Shown here piece after piece: positions 30,345 to 40,360 of a stretch of 64,000 nucleotides of DNA. The translations under genes and the position numbers were made by a program. Source of the stretch: Lysobacter changpingensis (GTDB lineage Bacteria > Pseudomonadota > Gammaproteobacteria > Xanthomonadales > Xanthomonadaceae). The notes beneath the pieces are model-generated. The model saw only the letters and a program-made list of their open reading frames with translations. It did not search any database and had not been told where the DNA came from. The stretch lies in contig NZ_JADWPE010000007.1 of the NCBI RefSeq assembly GCF_017308985.1, positions 1 through 64,000 of the forward strand, written 5' to 3'. The first letter of the stretch is position 1. Each line of letters opens with the position of its first letter.

Positions 30345-32885
30345 ATGTCGCCCGCCGATGCGTCCCACCCACCCGCTCCGCCGTGCCACGTGCATAAGTT
30401 CGGCGGCAGCAGCCTTGCCGATGCCCCGCTCTACCGCGCCGCCGCCGCGCTGGTGGACGATCCCGCCCGCACCCGCACCCGCATCGTCGTCGTGTCGGCG
30501 ATGCAGGGCGTCACCGATGCGGTGATCGCGCTGCTCGACGCCGCGCGTCGCGGCGAGCCCTGGCGCCCGTCGGTGGACGCGCTGCACGAACGCCACGCGA
30601 TCGCCGCCGCCGCGCTCGATCCCGACGGCCGCTTCGCGCTCGGCGACGCGCTCGCGGCCGAGTTCGAAACGCTGCGCCGCGATCTCGACGCCATCGCCGC
30701 CGGCGCACCCGATGCTCACGCGTTCGCGGCCGGCCTGCCCGGCTTCGGCGAACTGCTGTCTTCCCGCCTGATGCACGCCGCGCTCGGCGGCGAGGCCGCA
30801 TCGTGGCGACGCCTCGACGCGCGCGACGTGCTCGTCGTCCATGCGGGCGAAATGGGCATGGCGGTGGACTGGCGCGAAAGCCGCGCGCGACTGGCCGACT
30901 GGCGCATGCGCAACGACGGCAACGTCGTGATCACCGGCTTCGTCGCGCGCGATGCGCAGGGCCACGCGACGACGCTTGGGCGTAACGGCAGCGACTACTC
31001 CGCCGCGATCTTCGCCAACCTGTTCGACGCCGAAGCGCTGACGATCTGGACTGACGTGGACGGCGTGCTCTCCGCCGATCCGCGCCTGGTGCCCGAAGCC
31101 GTGTGCCTGCCCTCGATGTCCTACGCCGAAGCCTGCGAGCTCGCGTACTTCGGCGCGAAGGTGCTGCATCCGCAGACGATGGCGCCGGTGCAGGAACGCG
31201 GCATCCCGCTGTGGATCCGCAACACGAAGCGGCCCGAGGCGCCCGGCACGCTGATCGCCCCCGACAGCGGTCGCGATGGCGCGCCGGTGAAGGGCCTGAG
31301 CCTGGTGCGCGATCTCGCCATCGTCGAACTCGTCGGCAACGGCATGGTCGGCGTGCCGGGCGCGGCCGAGCGCCTGTTCGGCGCGCTCCGCGGCGCGGGC
31401 GTGTCGGTGACGATGATCTCGCAGGGCTCGTCCGAACACTCGATCTGCTGCGTCCTGCGCGCCGACCAGGCCGAACGCGCGCGCGATGCCGCAGCATCCG
31501 CATTCGCCGACGCCATCGCCGACGGACAGGCGCAGGGCGTGACCCTGACTCGCGACATCGCCGTGCTCGCGGCGGTGGGCGACGGGATGGTCGGCACGCC
31601 CGGCGTCGCCGCGCGACTGCTCGGCGGCCTTGCGCAGGCGCGCGTCAATGCGCGAGCCATCGCGCAGGGTGCGGGTGAGCGCAACCTCTCCGTCGCGATC
31701 GGCGCGGCCGATGCCACGCGCGCATTGCGCGCCGCGCATGCGGCGTTCTGGTTGTCGCCGCAGTCGCTGTCGGTCGGTGTGATCGGCCCCGGCCAGGTCG
31801 GCAGCGCGCTGCTGGTGCAGATGTCGGCCGCGTTGCCTTCGTTGCGGCGGCGTTCGGGCATCGACCTGCGCCTGCGCGCCATCGCCAACAGCCGCGCGAT
31901 GGTGCTGGACGAACGCGGCGTCGAACCGGCCGATGCCGCCGCGCGACTGGAAGGCGGCGCCGCGCAGCCGCTGGACCTGGAGCGCTTCGCCGACCACGTT
32001 CGCGGCGAACACCTGCCGCACGCGCTGATCGTCGACTGCAGCGCGAGCCCGCGCGTGGCCGCGCAATACCCGCGCTGGCTTGCGCGCGGCATCCACGTGG
32101 TCACGCCGAACAAGCAGGCCGGCAGCGGCGCGTGGGATCATTACGCCGCCATCCAGGACGCCAGCCGTCGCGGCGGCGGGCGCTTCCGCTACGAGGCGAC
32201 CGTCGGCGCCGGCCTTCCGGTGATGCTCACGCTGCGCAACCTGCTCGACACGGGCGACGAGCTGCACGGCATCGACGGCATGCTCTCGGGCACACTGGCG
32301 TGGCTGTTCAACCGGTTCGACGGGACGGTGCCGTTCTCGCAACTCGTCCGCGAGGCGCAGGCGCTGGGCTACACCGAACCGGATCCGCGCGACGACCTGT
32401 CCGGCCTGGATGTCGCGCGAAAACTCGTGATCCTGGCGCGCGAGGCCGGTCGTGCGCTGTCGCTGGAGGATGTGGACGTGGAGAACCTGGTGCCGCCGGC
32501 ACTGCGCGAAGTGGGACGCGAGGAGTTCCTCGCGCGGCTTTCGGAGATGGACGAGCCGATGCTCGCGCGCCAGCGCGAGGCCGCGCGCGAAGCACGTTTC
32601 CTGCGGCATCTGGCGCAGCTCGATCGCGATGGCCTCGCGCGCGTGGGCGTGGTCGCGCTGCCGGCCGAACACGCCTGCTGCCACACGCGCCTGACCGACA
32701 ACCTGGTGCAGTTCCGCACGCGGCGCTATGCCGAGAATCCCCTCGTCGTGCAGGGCCCCGGCGCCGGCCCCGACGTCACCGCCGCCGGCGTGTTCGGCGA
32801 CGTGCTGGCGATCGCGCAGTCGCTCGGCGCATCGCCGCCGTTGTCGCTGCCGCTGGCCGAAACGCGTGCGGAGGCGCACGCATGA
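30345..32885 (+). CDS. thrA: Bifunctional aspartokinase/homoserine dehydrogenase
   Basis: ThrA catalyses the first and third steps from aspartate to threonine. The 846-residue protein joins an aspartokinase (HKFGGSSL at 17-24, then [15 protein letters not shown]), two ACT regulatory modules (about 310-470, where threonine should bind), and an NADP-dependent homoserine dehydrogenase ([10 protein letters not shown] near 480, [26 protein letters not shown]). The length fits fused ThrA proteins. AGGAG at 30331-30335 selects the ATG at 30345; the frame is open upstream but overlaps the attenuator. Its stop overlaps the thrB start (ATGA). It is under attenuation by thrL. Confidence 0.97.
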   Translation: MSPADASHPPAPPCHVHKFGGSSLADAPLYRAAAALVDDPARTRTRIVVVSAMQGVTDAVIALLDAARRGEPWRPSVDALHERHAIAAAALDPDGRFALGDALAAEFETLRRDLDAIAAGAPDAHAFAAGLPGFGELLSSRLMHAALGGEAASWRRLDARDVLVVHAGEMGMAVDWRESRARLADWRMRNDGNVVITGFVARDAQGHATTLGRNGSDYSAAIFANLFDAEALTIWTDVDGVLSADPRLVPEAVCLPSMSYAEACELAYFGAKVLHPQTMAPVQERGIPLWIRNTKRPEAPGTLIAPDSGRDGAPVKGLSLVRDLAIVELVGNGMVGVPGAAERLFGALRGAGVSVTMISQGSSEHSICCVLRADQAERARDAAASAFADAIADGQAQGVTLTRDIAVLAAVGDGMVGTPGVAARLLGGLAQARVNARAIAQGAGERNLSVAIGAADATRALRAAHAAFWLSPQSLSVGVIGPGQVGSALLVQMSAALPSLRRRSGIDLRLRAIANSRAMVLDERGVEPADAAARLEGGAAQPLDLERFADHVRGEHLPHALIVDCSASPRVAAQYPRWLARGIHVVTPNKQAGSGAWDHYAAIQDASRRGGGRFRYEATVGAGLPVMLTLRNLLDTGDELHGIDGMLSGTLAWLFNRFDGTVPFSQLVREAQALGYTEPDPRDDLSGLDVARKLVILAREAGRALSLEDVDVENLVPPALREVGREEFLARLSEMDEPMLARQREAAREARFLRHLAQLDRDGLARVGVVALPAEHACCHTRLTDNLVQFRTRRYAENPLVVQGPGAGPDVTAAGVFGDVLAIAQSLGASPPLSLPLAETRAEAHA

Positions 32886-33871
32886 GCGTGGAGACGGACG
32901 CACAGCAGTCACGCCCGCGCGTCGCGCGCGCCTTCGCGCCGGGAAGCGTGGGCAACATCGGCGTGGGCTTCGACCTGCTCGGCCACTCCATCGACGGCGT
33001 GCGCGACGTCGCCATCGTGCGACGCGTGGACGAACCCGCGGTGCGCATCGTCGCGATCCGCGGCGACGTGGCCGGCGCGGAAACGCTGCCGCTGCAGGCC
33101 GAACGCAACACCGCGGGACAGGCGCTGATCGCGTTGCGTTCGAAGCTCGGCCTCGCGCACGGCTTCGAACTGGAATTGGAGAAAGGGATTCCGCTCGGCT
33201 CCGGCCTCGGCGGATCGGCCGCCTCGTGCGTCGCGGCGCTGGTCGCGGCGAACGCGGTGCTCGACGCGCCGCTTCCGCGCGAGGCGCTGTACGAGTTCGC
33301 GCTCGACGGCGAATACGTCTCCAGCGGCAGTCGTCATGGCGACAACGTCGCGCCCATGCTGCTCGGAGGCGTGGTCATGGCGACGGCCACGCGTATGATT
33401 CCGCTCGACGTGCCCGCGTGGCTGCATGCGGTCGTCGTGCATCCGGACCAGGTGCTGGAAACGCGCCGCGCGCGTGCGGTGCTCGCCGAACCGTATCCGC
33501 TGCACGACATCGTCGAGCAGAGCGCGCATCTCGCGCTGTTCCTCACCGGTCTGCAACGCGGCGAGGCGGAACTGCTGCGCGAGGGCCTGCACGATCTGCT
33601 GGTCGAACCGCGCCGCGCCCCGCTGATTCCGGGCTTCAATGAAGCCAAGGCCGCGGCGCTCGACCGCGGCGCGCTCGGCGCGAGCATCTCCGGCGCGGGA
33701 CCGAGCACGTTCGCGTGGTTCGCCTCGCGCGAACAGGCCATCGCCGCCGCACCGTCGATGCAGGCCGCGTTCGCCGATGCGGGCTATGCATCGCGCGCGT
33801 ACGTGACGCCGGTTGCGGGGCCCAGGGCGGACGTGATCGAAGCCACTTCGCACGCGGGCACGACGGCATGA
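32882..33871 (+). CDS. thrB: Homoserine kinase
   Basis: ThrB phosphorylates homoserine with ATP. The 329-residue protein is a GHMP kinase: N-terminal [18 protein letters not shown], the ATP-binding motif [13 protein letters not shown] near 103-115, and a C-terminal [13 protein letters not shown] motif 3. The length is normal. It overlaps thrA at its start and thrC at its end by ATGA junctions, so the three are translated as a coupled unit. Confidence 0.97.
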   Translation: MSVETDAQQSRPRVARAFAPGSVGNIGVGFDLLGHSIDGVRDVAIVRRVDEPAVRIVAIRGDVAGAETLPLQAERNTAGQALIALRSKLGLAHGFELELEKGIPLGSGLGGSAASCVAALVAANAVLDAPLPREALYEFALDGEYVSSGSRHGDNVAPMLLGGVVMATATRMIPLDVPAWLHAVVVHPDQVLETRRARAVLAEPYPLHDIVEQSAHLALFLTGLQRGEAELLREGLHDLLVEPRRAPLIPGFNEAKAAALDRGALGASISGAGPSTFAWFASREQAIAAAPSMQAAFADAGYASRAYVTPVAGPRADVIEATSHAGTTA

Positions 33872-35154
33872 ACTTCCTCAGCACCCGCGGAACGGCGCCG
33901 CTTACACCGATCGATCGCGCACTCGTCGCGGGCCTTGCGCCAGACGGCGGCCTGTACGTGCCCGAACGCATTCCCGATGGCGCCGGCATCGCGCCGGGCG
34001 AATCGCTCGCGCGAACGGCGCAGCGAATCCTGTCGCCGTACTTCGCCGATTCCCGTTTGCGCGATGAACTCGACGCGATCTGCGCGCACGCCTACGCGTT
34101 CGACGCACCGCTGCGCACGATGAAGGGCGAAAGCGATCATCTGCTCGAACTTTTCCACGGCCCCACGGCCGCGTTCAAGGATTACGCGGCACGCTTTCTC
34201 GCCGAGGCCTTGTCGCGGCTGCGGCCGGCCGATGCGCCACCGACAACGATCGTGGTTGCGACTTCCGGCGACACCGGCGCGGCCGTCGCGTCGGCGTTCC
34301 ATCGGCGCGACGGCTTCAACGTTGTCATCCTCTATCCCGAAGGCCGCGTGTCGCCGCGCCAGGCGCACGGGCTGGAATGCTGGGGCGACAACGTCCGCAC
34401 GTTCCGCGTGCAGGGCACGTTCGACGATTGCCAGCGACTGGCGAAGCAGGCGCTGTCGGACGAAGCACTGCGTCACGAGGTGTCGCTGAGTTCCGCCAAC
34501 AGCATCAGCCTTGGCCGGCTGCTGCCGCAGATCGCCTATTACGCGCACGCCGCGTTGCATTTCCATCGCGAACACGGCCAGCCGCTCAACCTGATCGTGC
34601 CCACGGGCAACCTTGGCAACGCCTGCGCGGCGCTGCTCGCGCGGCGGATGGGACTTCCCGTCGGTGAACTCGTGCTGGCGTGCAATGCCAACGATGTGCT
34701 GCCGCGCTATTTCGCCGGCGGTGCATACGTGCCGCGCGCGACGAAGGCGACGCTCGCCAACGCGATGGACGTGGGCGCGCCGAGCAATTTCGAGCGGCTG
34801 CGCTACTGGCATGCGAGCGACGACGAACTGCGTGCCCGCGTGAACGCGCATTCCGTCGACGATGCGACGATCACCGACGTGGTCCGGCACGCGCCCGAGC
34901 GCCACGGCGTCGTCGCCGACCCGCATACCGCGGCGGGCCTGCACGTGCTCGAAGGCCTTCGCGAAACCGGCGACACGCGGCCCTGGGCGGTGGTGGCCAC
35001 CGCGCATCCGGCGAAGTTCGACACCATCGTCGAGCCGCTCATCGGACATGCGGTCGAGGTTCCGGCCGCGCTCGCGCAATGCCTGTCATGGCCCGCGTCC
35101 GCACGGGCGCTGCCGGCCGACTACGCAGCCCTTCGCGACGAGCTTCGTGCGTGA
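33868..35154 (+). CDS. thrC: Threonine synthase
   Basis: ThrC converts O-phosphohomoserine to threonine with PLP. The 428-residue protein has the proteobacterial ThrC form: N-terminal STRG and [11 protein letters not shown], the PLP lysine Lys104 in FKDYAARF, the phosphate loop [14 protein letters not shown], and [15 protein letters not shown]. It is the last gene of the thr operon. A hairpin at 35234-35254, which overlaps the ilv promoter, is the only terminator candidate after it. Confidence 0.97.
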   Translation: MNFLSTRGTAPLTPIDRALVAGLAPDGGLYVPERIPDGAGIAPGESLARTAQRILSPYFADSRLRDELDAICAHAYAFDAPLRTMKGESDHLLELFHGPTAAFKDYAARFLAEALSRLRPADAPPTTIVVATSGDTGAAVASAFHRRDGFNVVILYPEGRVSPRQAHGLECWGDNVRTFRVQGTFDDCQRLAKQALSDEALRHEVSLSSANSISLGRLLPQIAYYAHAALHFHREHGQPLNLIVPTGNLGNACAALLARRMGLPVGELVLACNANDVLPRYFAGGAYVPRATKATLANAMDVGAPSNFERLRYWHASDDELRARVNAHSVDDATITDVVRHAPERHGVVADPHTAAGLHVLEGLRETGDTRPWAVVATAHPAKFDTIVEPLIGHAVEVPAALAQCLSWPASARALPADYAALRDELRA

Positions 35155-35225
35155 CGCAGTTGCATGCGTAACCATTCGGCCGTCGCCACGAGGCGCCGGC
35201 CACACTTTTTCGCAGTTACGAAAGA

Positions 35226-35259
35226 AACTGTTGACACGGCCATTCCGGCCGTGTTTCTC
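35226..35259 (+). promoter_or_regulatory. ilv promoter with an overlapping inverted repeat
   Basis: TTGACA (35231-35236) in the string AACTGTTGACA serves as -35; TTTCTC (35254-35259) at 17-base spacing is the weak -10. An 8-bp inverted repeat ACACGGCC (35234-35241)/GGCCGTGT (35247-35254) with loop ATTCC overlaps the -35 and spacer. It may be an operator, or the thrC terminator, since TTTCTCT follows. Confidence 0.6.
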
Positions 35260-35267
35260 TCGATCCC

Positions 35268-35459
35268 ATGACGCAGCGCAGCAACCACTTGCAGACCGCA
35301 TCGGGCCGGGGCCAACGCTCCGCCGACGCCGCGTCGCAGGCTGACGCGCGTCGCATCGCCATCGCACTTCTGATGAAGGCCGCGCCCATCGCGGCCTCGC
35401 TCATTCTTGTACTCGTACTTATTACCGGGCTTGCCAGCGCGGAGTACGGGTTTGTGTAA
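35268..35459 (+). CDS. ilvL: ilv-leu operon leader peptide
   Basis: A 63-residue frame between promoter and attenuator. Residues 45-52 are LILVLVLI, eight branched-chain residues in a row, preceded by RRIAIALLMKAAPIA. In this run codons ATT, CTT, GTA, CTC, GTA, CTT and ATT are used, although the surrounding genes strongly prefer ATC, CTG and GTG. Such a stretch would stall ribosomes when Ile-, Leu- or Val-tRNA is uncharged. A strong terminator follows 31 bases after the stop. The frame could be mistaken for a small membrane protein, but its position and codons argue for a leader. Confidence 0.88.
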   Translation: MTQRSNHLQTASGRGQRSADAASQADARRIAIALLMKAAPIAASLILVLVLITGLASAEYGFV

Positions 35460-35490
35460 GTAGGAACCACACACCCAGGTCGATACCCAA

Positions 35491-35525
35491 GACCCCGCGC
35501 CCGAAACGGCGCGGGGTTTTTGTTT
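35491..35525 (+). terminator. ilv attenuator terminator
   Basis: CCCCGCGCC (35493-35501) and GGCGCGGGG (35508-35516) form a perfect 9-bp stem with loop CGAAAC, followed by TTTTTGTTTT. It lies between ilvL and ilvD and is the classical attenuator end point. Confidence 0.92.
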
Positions 35526-35562
35526 TCGCCCTGCGGAACGTCCAGCCAGGAGATCGCCGTTC

Positions 35563-37347
35563 GTGAGAAGCAACGCCATCAAGCAGGGCCCCGCACGCGC
35601 TCCCGCACGCGCCATGCTGCGCGCGACCGGGTTGAGCGACGAGGCGATCGCCAAGCCGCTGGTCGCGGTCGTGCACACCTGGTCGGACGTCTCGCCGTGC
35701 AACTACACGCTGCGCGACCTCGCGCAGCACGTACGCGCGGGCGTGATCGAGAACGGCGGCACGCCCATCGAATTCAACACGATTGCGGTCACCGACGGCA
35801 TCGCGATGGGCTCGGACGGCATGCGCGCCTCACTGCCCTCGCGCGAGACCATCGCCGATTCGATCGAGCTCGCCGTGAATGGCCACTGCCTCGATGCGAT
35901 GGTGCTGCTCGTCGGCTGCGACAAGACGATCCCGGCAGCGGCGATGGCGGCGGCGCGGCTCGATATCCCGACCGTGATCCTCTACGGCGGCACGATCCTG
36001 CCGGGCAAATGTGCGAGTCCCTCGCAAAAACCCGCACATCCATGTGCGGACTCTTCACAAAAAGCATTGACGATCCAGGACGTGTTCGAGGCCGTCGGCG
36101 CGCATTCGGCCGGCCGCATCGACGATGCCGAGCTGCATCGCATCGAGTCGCACGCCTGCCCCGGCGCGGGCGCGTGCGGCGGGCAATTCACCGCGAACAC
36201 GATGGCGATGGTGCTGACCTTTCTCGGCCTGTCGCCGTTGCAACTCAACGACATTCCCGCCGTGCATGCCGACAAGCCCGCCGCCGCGCGGGCCTGCGGC
36301 GCGCTGGCGATGCAGCGTTTGCGCAACGGTGGTCCGGGACCGCGCGAGATCCTCTCTCCCGCAGCGCTGCGCAACGCTGCGTGCGCGGTCTCGGCCACCG
36401 CGGGTTCGACGAACGCCGCACTGCACCTGCTGGCGATCGCGCACGAAGCCGGCGTCGCGTTCGACCTGGAGGAATTCGAAGCCGCCGCGCGCACGCCGGT
36501 GATCGCCGACCTCAAGCCCGGCGGCCGCTATACCGCTGCGGAAATGTTCGAGATGGGCGGCGCGGCGCTGGTCGCGCGCGAACTGCGTGCCGCGGGCCTG
36601 ATCGAGGACATCCCGACCGTCACCGGCCGCAGCTTCTTCGCCGAACTCGATGACGTGCCCGCGCCGGGCGCGCAGGACGTGGTGCGCCCGGTGTCGGATC
36701 CGTTCAAGCCGCGCGGCGGCTATTCGATCCTCTACGGCGATCTCGCGCCGGAAGGCTGCATCCTCAAGCTCGCCGGCCACGGCATCGAACACTTCGAAGG
36801 CACCGCGCGCGTCTTCGATTCGGAAGAAGCCGCGTTCAACGCCGTGCAGGCGCGCCAGATCCGCGCGGGCGACGTCGTCGTCATCCGCTTCGAAGGCCCC
36901 GCGGGCGGCCCCGGCATGCGCGAGATGCTCGCCGTGACGGCCGCGCTCGTCGGCCAGGGCCTGGGCAACGACGTCGCGCTGATCACCGACGGCCGCTTCA
37001 GCGGCGCGACGCACGGCTTCATGGTCGGCCACATCTCGCCCGAAGCCGCGCGCGGCGGGCCCATCGCGAACCTGCGCGACGGCGATCGCGTGCGCATCGA
37101 CGTGAAGACGCGCCGCATCGACGTCGACGCCGACCTGCGCACGCGCCCCACCGCTCGCATTGCGCCGCGCGTCGCCACGGGCGTGCTCGCGAAGTACGCC
37201 GCGCAGGTGAGTTCGGCCTCGCGCGGCGCGGTCACGGCGCCCGGCCCGCTCGATGCGGCCCGCGCGAAGTCGCGCGACATCCCCGTGCAATTCATCGAGG
37301 AAGCGCCCGTGACGCCCGAAGAAACGAAGGAACTGTTCCTCGCCTGA
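35563..37347 (+). CDS. ilvD: Dihydroxy-acid dehydratase
   Basis: IlvD dehydrates the dihydroxy acids of the isoleucine and valine pathways and needs an Fe-S cluster. In the 594-residue protein the cysteine ligands are visible as Cys46 (SPCNYT), Cys119 (VGCDKT) and Cys199 (CPGAGACGG). The C-terminal [19 protein letters not shown] motif is intact. The start is GTG at 35563, with AGGAG at 35548-35552. Residues about 150-167 ([18 protein letters not shown]) look foreign: homologues have a short loop between PGK and LTIQDVFEA, and the DNA here is a small palindromic repeat inserted in frame. The cluster ligands flank but are not part of the insert, so the enzyme may still fold. Confidence 0.93.
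   Translation: MRSNAIKQGPARAPARAMLRATGLSDEAIAKPLVAVVHTWSDVSPCNYTLRDLAQHVRAGVIENGGTPIEFNTIAVTDGIAMGSDGMRASLPSRETIADSIELAVNGHCLDAMVLLVGCDKTIPAAAMAAARLDIPTVILYGGTILPGKCASPSQKPAHPCADSSQKALTIQDVFEAVGAHSAGRIDDAELHRIESHACPGAGACGGQFTANTMAMVLTFLGLSPLQLNDIPAVHADKPAAARACGALAMQRLRNGGPGPREILSPAALRNAACAVSATAGSTNAALHLLAIAHEAGVAFDLEEFEAAARTPVIADLKPGGRYTAAEMFEMGGAALVARELRAAGLIEDIPTVTGRSFFAELDDVPAPGAQDVVRPVSDPFKPRGGYSILYGDLAPEGCILKLAGHGIEHFEGTARVFDSEEAAFNAVQARQIRAGDVVVIRFEGPAGGPGMREMLAVTAALVGQGLGNDVALITDGRFSGATHGFMVGHISPEAARGGPIANLRDGDRVRIDVKTRRIDVDADLRTRPTARIAPRVATGVLAKYAAQVSSASRGAVTAPGPLDAARAKSRDIPVQFIEEAPVTPEETKELFLA
36010..36063 (+). repeat. Palindromic repeat unit inserted in ilvD
   Basis: Two related 21-base units, TGTGCGAGTCCCTCGCAAAAA (36010-36030) differing at about six sites from the one at 36043-36063, lie 33 bases apart. 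Between them is the palindrome CCGCACAT CC ATGTGCGG (36032-36049). The A-runs and low GC contrast with the gene. The core CATCCATG also occurs, as its complement, at 55287-55294. Confidence 0.75.
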
Positions 37348-37384
37348 CCCTCCGCACCGCCCTCCATCCACTACGGACACGATC

Positions 37385-38401
37385 ATGACCACCCAGCAAA
37401 AACCCCGCGTCGCCATCGTCGGTTACGGCAGCCAGGGCCGCGCGCATGCCTTGAACCTGCGCGATTCCGGCTTCGACGTCACCGTCGGCCTGCGTCCGGG
37501 CGGCCCGACCGAGATCAAGGCGAAGGCCGACGGCTTCACCGTGAAGTCGCCAAGCGAGGCGGTGAAGGACGCCGAACTCGTCGCCGTGCTTACGCCCGAC
37601 ATGGTGCAGCCGCAGCTCTATGGCGAAGTGATCGAACCCAACATCGCGCAGGGCGCGTGCCTGCTGTTCGCGCACGGTTTCAACGTGCATTACGGGCAGA
37701 TCACGCCGCGCGAGGACCTGGACGTCGTGCTCGTCGCGCCGAAGGGCCCGGGCGCGCTGGTGCGTCGCGAATACGAGATCGGCCGCGGCGTCCCGTCGGT
37801 CTATGCCGTCTACCAGGACAAGAGCGGGAACGCCGAGCAGCTCGCGCTGACCTACTGCGCCGGCATCGGCGGCGCGCGCCAGAACGCGATCCGCACCACG
37901 TTCAAGGAAGAAACCGAAACCGACCTGTTCGGCGAGCAGGCCGTGCTCTGCGGCGGCGCGACCAAGCTGGTGCAGGCGGGCTGGGAAACGCTGGTCGAAG
38001 CCGGCTACCAGCCGGAAGTCGCGTATTACGAGTGCCTGCACGAGCTGAAGCTGATCGTCGACCTGTTCTACGAGGGCGGCATCACGCGCATGCACGAGTT
38101 CATCAGCGAAACCGCGCAGTACGGCGCGCTCACGCGCGGCACCTACGTGGTCGACGACAACACGCGCGCACAGATGAGGAAGATCCTCACCGAAATCCAG
38201 GACGGCACGTTCGCGCGCCAGTGGATCGCCGAATACGCCGCGGGCAACGCGAACTACAAGGCGCTGAAGGAAGGCGACCTGACGCATCCGATCGAAGCGG
38301 TCGGCAAGAAGCTTCGCGCGAACATGAAGTGGCTTTCGACCGCGCCGCAGGCCGCGTCTGCCGCCACCGAAAAGCGCCAGGCGCAGACAGAGGCCGCGTG
38401 A
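37385..38401 (+). CDS. ilvC: Ketol-acid reductoisomerase
   Basis: IlvC isomerises and reduces acetolactate or acetohydroxybutyrate with NADPH. The 338-residue class I protein starts with the dinucleotide motif GYGSQG at 13-18. The C-terminal knotted helical domain carries the Mg2+ acidic residues ([14 protein letters not shown], then [17 protein letters not shown]). It ends with an Ala/Gln-rich tail. The stop overlaps the ilvG start by one base (TGATG), so translation is coupled. Confidence 0.97.
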   Translation: MTTQQKPRVAIVGYGSQGRAHALNLRDSGFDVTVGLRPGGPTEIKAKADGFTVKSPSEAVKDAELVAVLTPDMVQPQLYGEVIEPNIAQGACLLFAHGFNVHYGQITPREDLDVVLVAPKGPGALVRREYEIGRGVPSVYAVYQDKSGNAEQLALTYCAGIGGARQNAIRTTFKEETETDLFGEQAVLCGGATKLVQAGWETLVEAGYQPEVAYYECLHELKLIVDLFYEGGITRMHEFISETAQYGALTRGTYVVDDNTRAQMRKILTEIQDGTFARQWIAEYAAGNANYKALKEGDLTHPIEAVGKKLRANMKWLSTAPQAASAATEKRQAQTEAA

Positions 38402-40140
38402 TGAACGGTGCCCGCTGGCTGGTGCAGGCCCTGGCGGCCGAAGGCGTCGATACGCTCTTCGGCTACCCGGGCGGCGCGATCATGCCCTTCTACGATGCGC
38501 TGCACGGATCGCAGCTCAGGCACGTGCTCGTCCGCCACGAACAGGGCGCGGCCTTCGCGGCGAACGGGTATGCGCGGGCCAGCGGGCGCGTGGGCGTATG
38601 CGTGGCGACGTCCGGTCCGGGCGCATCGAACCTGGTCACCGGCATCGCCGACGCGATGCTCGACTCGGTGCCGATGGTGATCATCACCGGGCAGGTCGCC
38701 ACGCCGCTGATGGGCACCGACGCGTTCCAGGAACTGGACGTGTTCGGCATGACGATGCCGATCGTGAAGCACAGCTTCCTGCTGCGTCGCGTGGACGAGC
38801 TGCCGAACGTCGTCGCCGAGGCGTTCCGTATCGCTCGCTCGGGCCGCCCGGGGCCGGTGCTGATCGACCTGCCGAAGGACGTGCAGGTCGGCGACGCATC
38901 GCATCTTCCGCTGCACGTGCCGGCGGAAATCGACGACGTGCCCGCGCCGAAGGACGCCTCGCTGCACGCGGCGCTCGCGATGATCTCGCAGGCGAAGAAG
39001 CCCGTCGTGTACGGCGGCGGTGGCATCGCGCTGGGCGATGCGGTGCAGGCGTTCCGCACGTTCGTCGACGCCACGCAGATCCCGACCGTGCTGACGCTGA
39101 AGGGCCTGGGCGCGCTGCCGTCGAACCATGCGCTGAACCTCGGCATGCTCGGCATGCACGGCAGCCGCGCGGCGAACCTGGCGGTGCAAGAAAGCGATCT
39201 GCTGATCGTCGTCGGCGCGCGCTTCGACGATCGCGCCACCGGCAAGCTGGCGGAGTTCGCGCCGAACGCCCGCGTCGTCCACATGGACCTGGACGCGTGC
39301 GAGATCGGCAAGCTGCGCCACGCCGATGCCGCCGTGTGCGGCGACATACGCCGCACGCTGACCGCGCTCACCCTGCCCTGCGCCGCGCACCTGCACGGTC
39401 GCAACGGCGCGGCGCGGCGCGAATGGCGCGCGATCTGCCAGCAACGCATGCACGAATTCGCCGCGCGCTACGACGCGCCGGGCGACACCGTGTACGCACC
39501 GTCGCTGCTGAAGCGCCTGTCGGAACTGTCGCCCAACGCGATCGTCGCCTGCGACGTCGGCCAGCACCAGATGTGGGTCGCGCAGCACTGGCGCTTCGGC
39601 ACGCCGCGCCAGCACCTCACCAGCGGCGCGCTCGGTGCGATGGGCTTCGGCCTGCCGGCGGCGATCGGCGCGCAACTGCAATCGCCCGACGCGTCGGTCG
39701 TGTGCGTCAGCGGCGACGGTTCGTTCCTGATGAACGTGCAGGAGCTGGCGACGCTGCGACGCTACGGCCTGCCGGTGAAGATCGTGCTGCTCGACAACCA
39801 GGCGCTCGGCATGGTGCGCCAGTGGCAGGAGCTGTTCTTCGACCGGCGCTATTCCGAGATCGACCTGTCCGACAACCCCGACTTCGGCGCGGTCGCGGCG
39901 GCGTTCGGCGTGCAGGCGCTGCACGTCGATCGCGCCGAATCCGTCGAAGCCTCCCTGCAGGCGCTGCTCGCCACCGACGGCCCGGCGCTGCTGCACGTCG
40001 CCATCGACCAGGCCGCGAACGTGTGGCCGCTGGTTCCGCCCAACCACAACAACGCGCAGATGCTCGATCCGGAGCTTGACGCCGGCGCGTCGAACGAACC
40101 CACCCCCACCGAGGATCCCCGTCATGCGATACCAGCTTGA
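38401..40140 (+). CDS. ilvG: Acetolactate synthase large subunit (isozyme II type)
   Basis: IlvG condenses pyruvate with pyruvate or 2-ketobutyrate using TPP, Mg2+ and FAD. The 579-residue protein has the catalytic Glu47 (RHEQGAAFAANGYARA), the FAD-domain motif GARFDDRATGKL, and the TPP-binding GDGSFLMN with the downstream LLDNQALGMVRQW. It is somewhat longer than the 548-residue E. coli IlvG because of a non-conserved C-terminal tail (from about residue 555) whose coding sequence overlaps ilvM by 17 bases. Confidence 0.96.
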   Translation: MNGARWLVQALAAEGVDTLFGYPGGAIMPFYDALHGSQLRHVLVRHEQGAAFAANGYARASGRVGVCVATSGPGASNLVTGIADAMLDSVPMVIITGQVATPLMGTDAFQELDVFGMTMPIVKHSFLLRRVDELPNVVAEAFRIARSGRPGPVLIDLPKDVQVGDASHLPLHVPAEIDDVPAPKDASLHAALAMISQAKKPVVYGGGGIALGDAVQAFRTFVDATQIPTVLTLKGLGALPSNHALNLGMLGMHGSRAANLAVQESDLLIVVGARFDDRATGKLAEFAPNARVVHMDLDACEIGKLRHADAAVCGDIRRTLTALTLPCAAHLHGRNGAARREWRAICQQRMHEFAARYDAPGDTVYAPSLLKRLSELSPNAIVACDVGQHQMWVAQHWRFGTPRQHLTSGALGAMGFGLPAAIGAQLQSPDASVVCVSGDGSFLMNVQELATLRRYGLPVKIVLLDNQALGMVRQWQELFFDRRYSEIDLSDNPDFGAVAAAFGVQALHVDRAESVEASLQALLATDGPALLHVAIDQAANVWPLVPPNHNNAQMLDPELDAGASNEPTPTEDPRHAIPA

Positions 40141-40360
40141 TCTCACGCTCCGTCAGGCCGAAGGCGCGCTGTCGCGGGTACTGGGCGCGGCCGAACGCCG
40201 CGGTTTCCGCCCGCTCGCCGTCGATGGCGAAGCGCAGGCCGATGGCGACCGCTGGTACCTGCGGCTGACCGTCGAAGGCGAACGCGACGAAGCCAACCTG
40301 CAGCATCAGCTCGAGAAGCTCTACGACTGCCTCGCGGTGGAGGTGTCGCCATGTCGGTGA
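40124..40360 (+). CDS. ilvM: Acetolactate synthase small subunit (ACT domain)
   Basis: A 78-residue regulatory subunit for IlvG, made of one ACT-like domain (MRYQLDLTLRQAEGALSRVL, then RWYLRLTVEGERDEANLQHQL). It is the short IlvM type, which activates the large subunit with little or no valine inhibition in E. coli isozyme II. It overlaps ilvG by 17 bases and ilvE by 10, so three frames are interlocked. The ATG at 40124 is preferred to the earlier in-frame ATG at 40076, which is inside ilvG. Confidence 0.9.
   Translation: MRYQLDLTLRQAEGALSRVLGAAERRGFRPLAVDGEAQADGDRWYLRLTVEGERDEANLQHQLEKLYDCLAVEVSPCR

Noticed and set aside
36010-36063. CRISPR-like or tandem array in ilvD
   Set aside because: Only two diverged units 33 bases apart, with a palindrome between them and no further repeats or cas genes.
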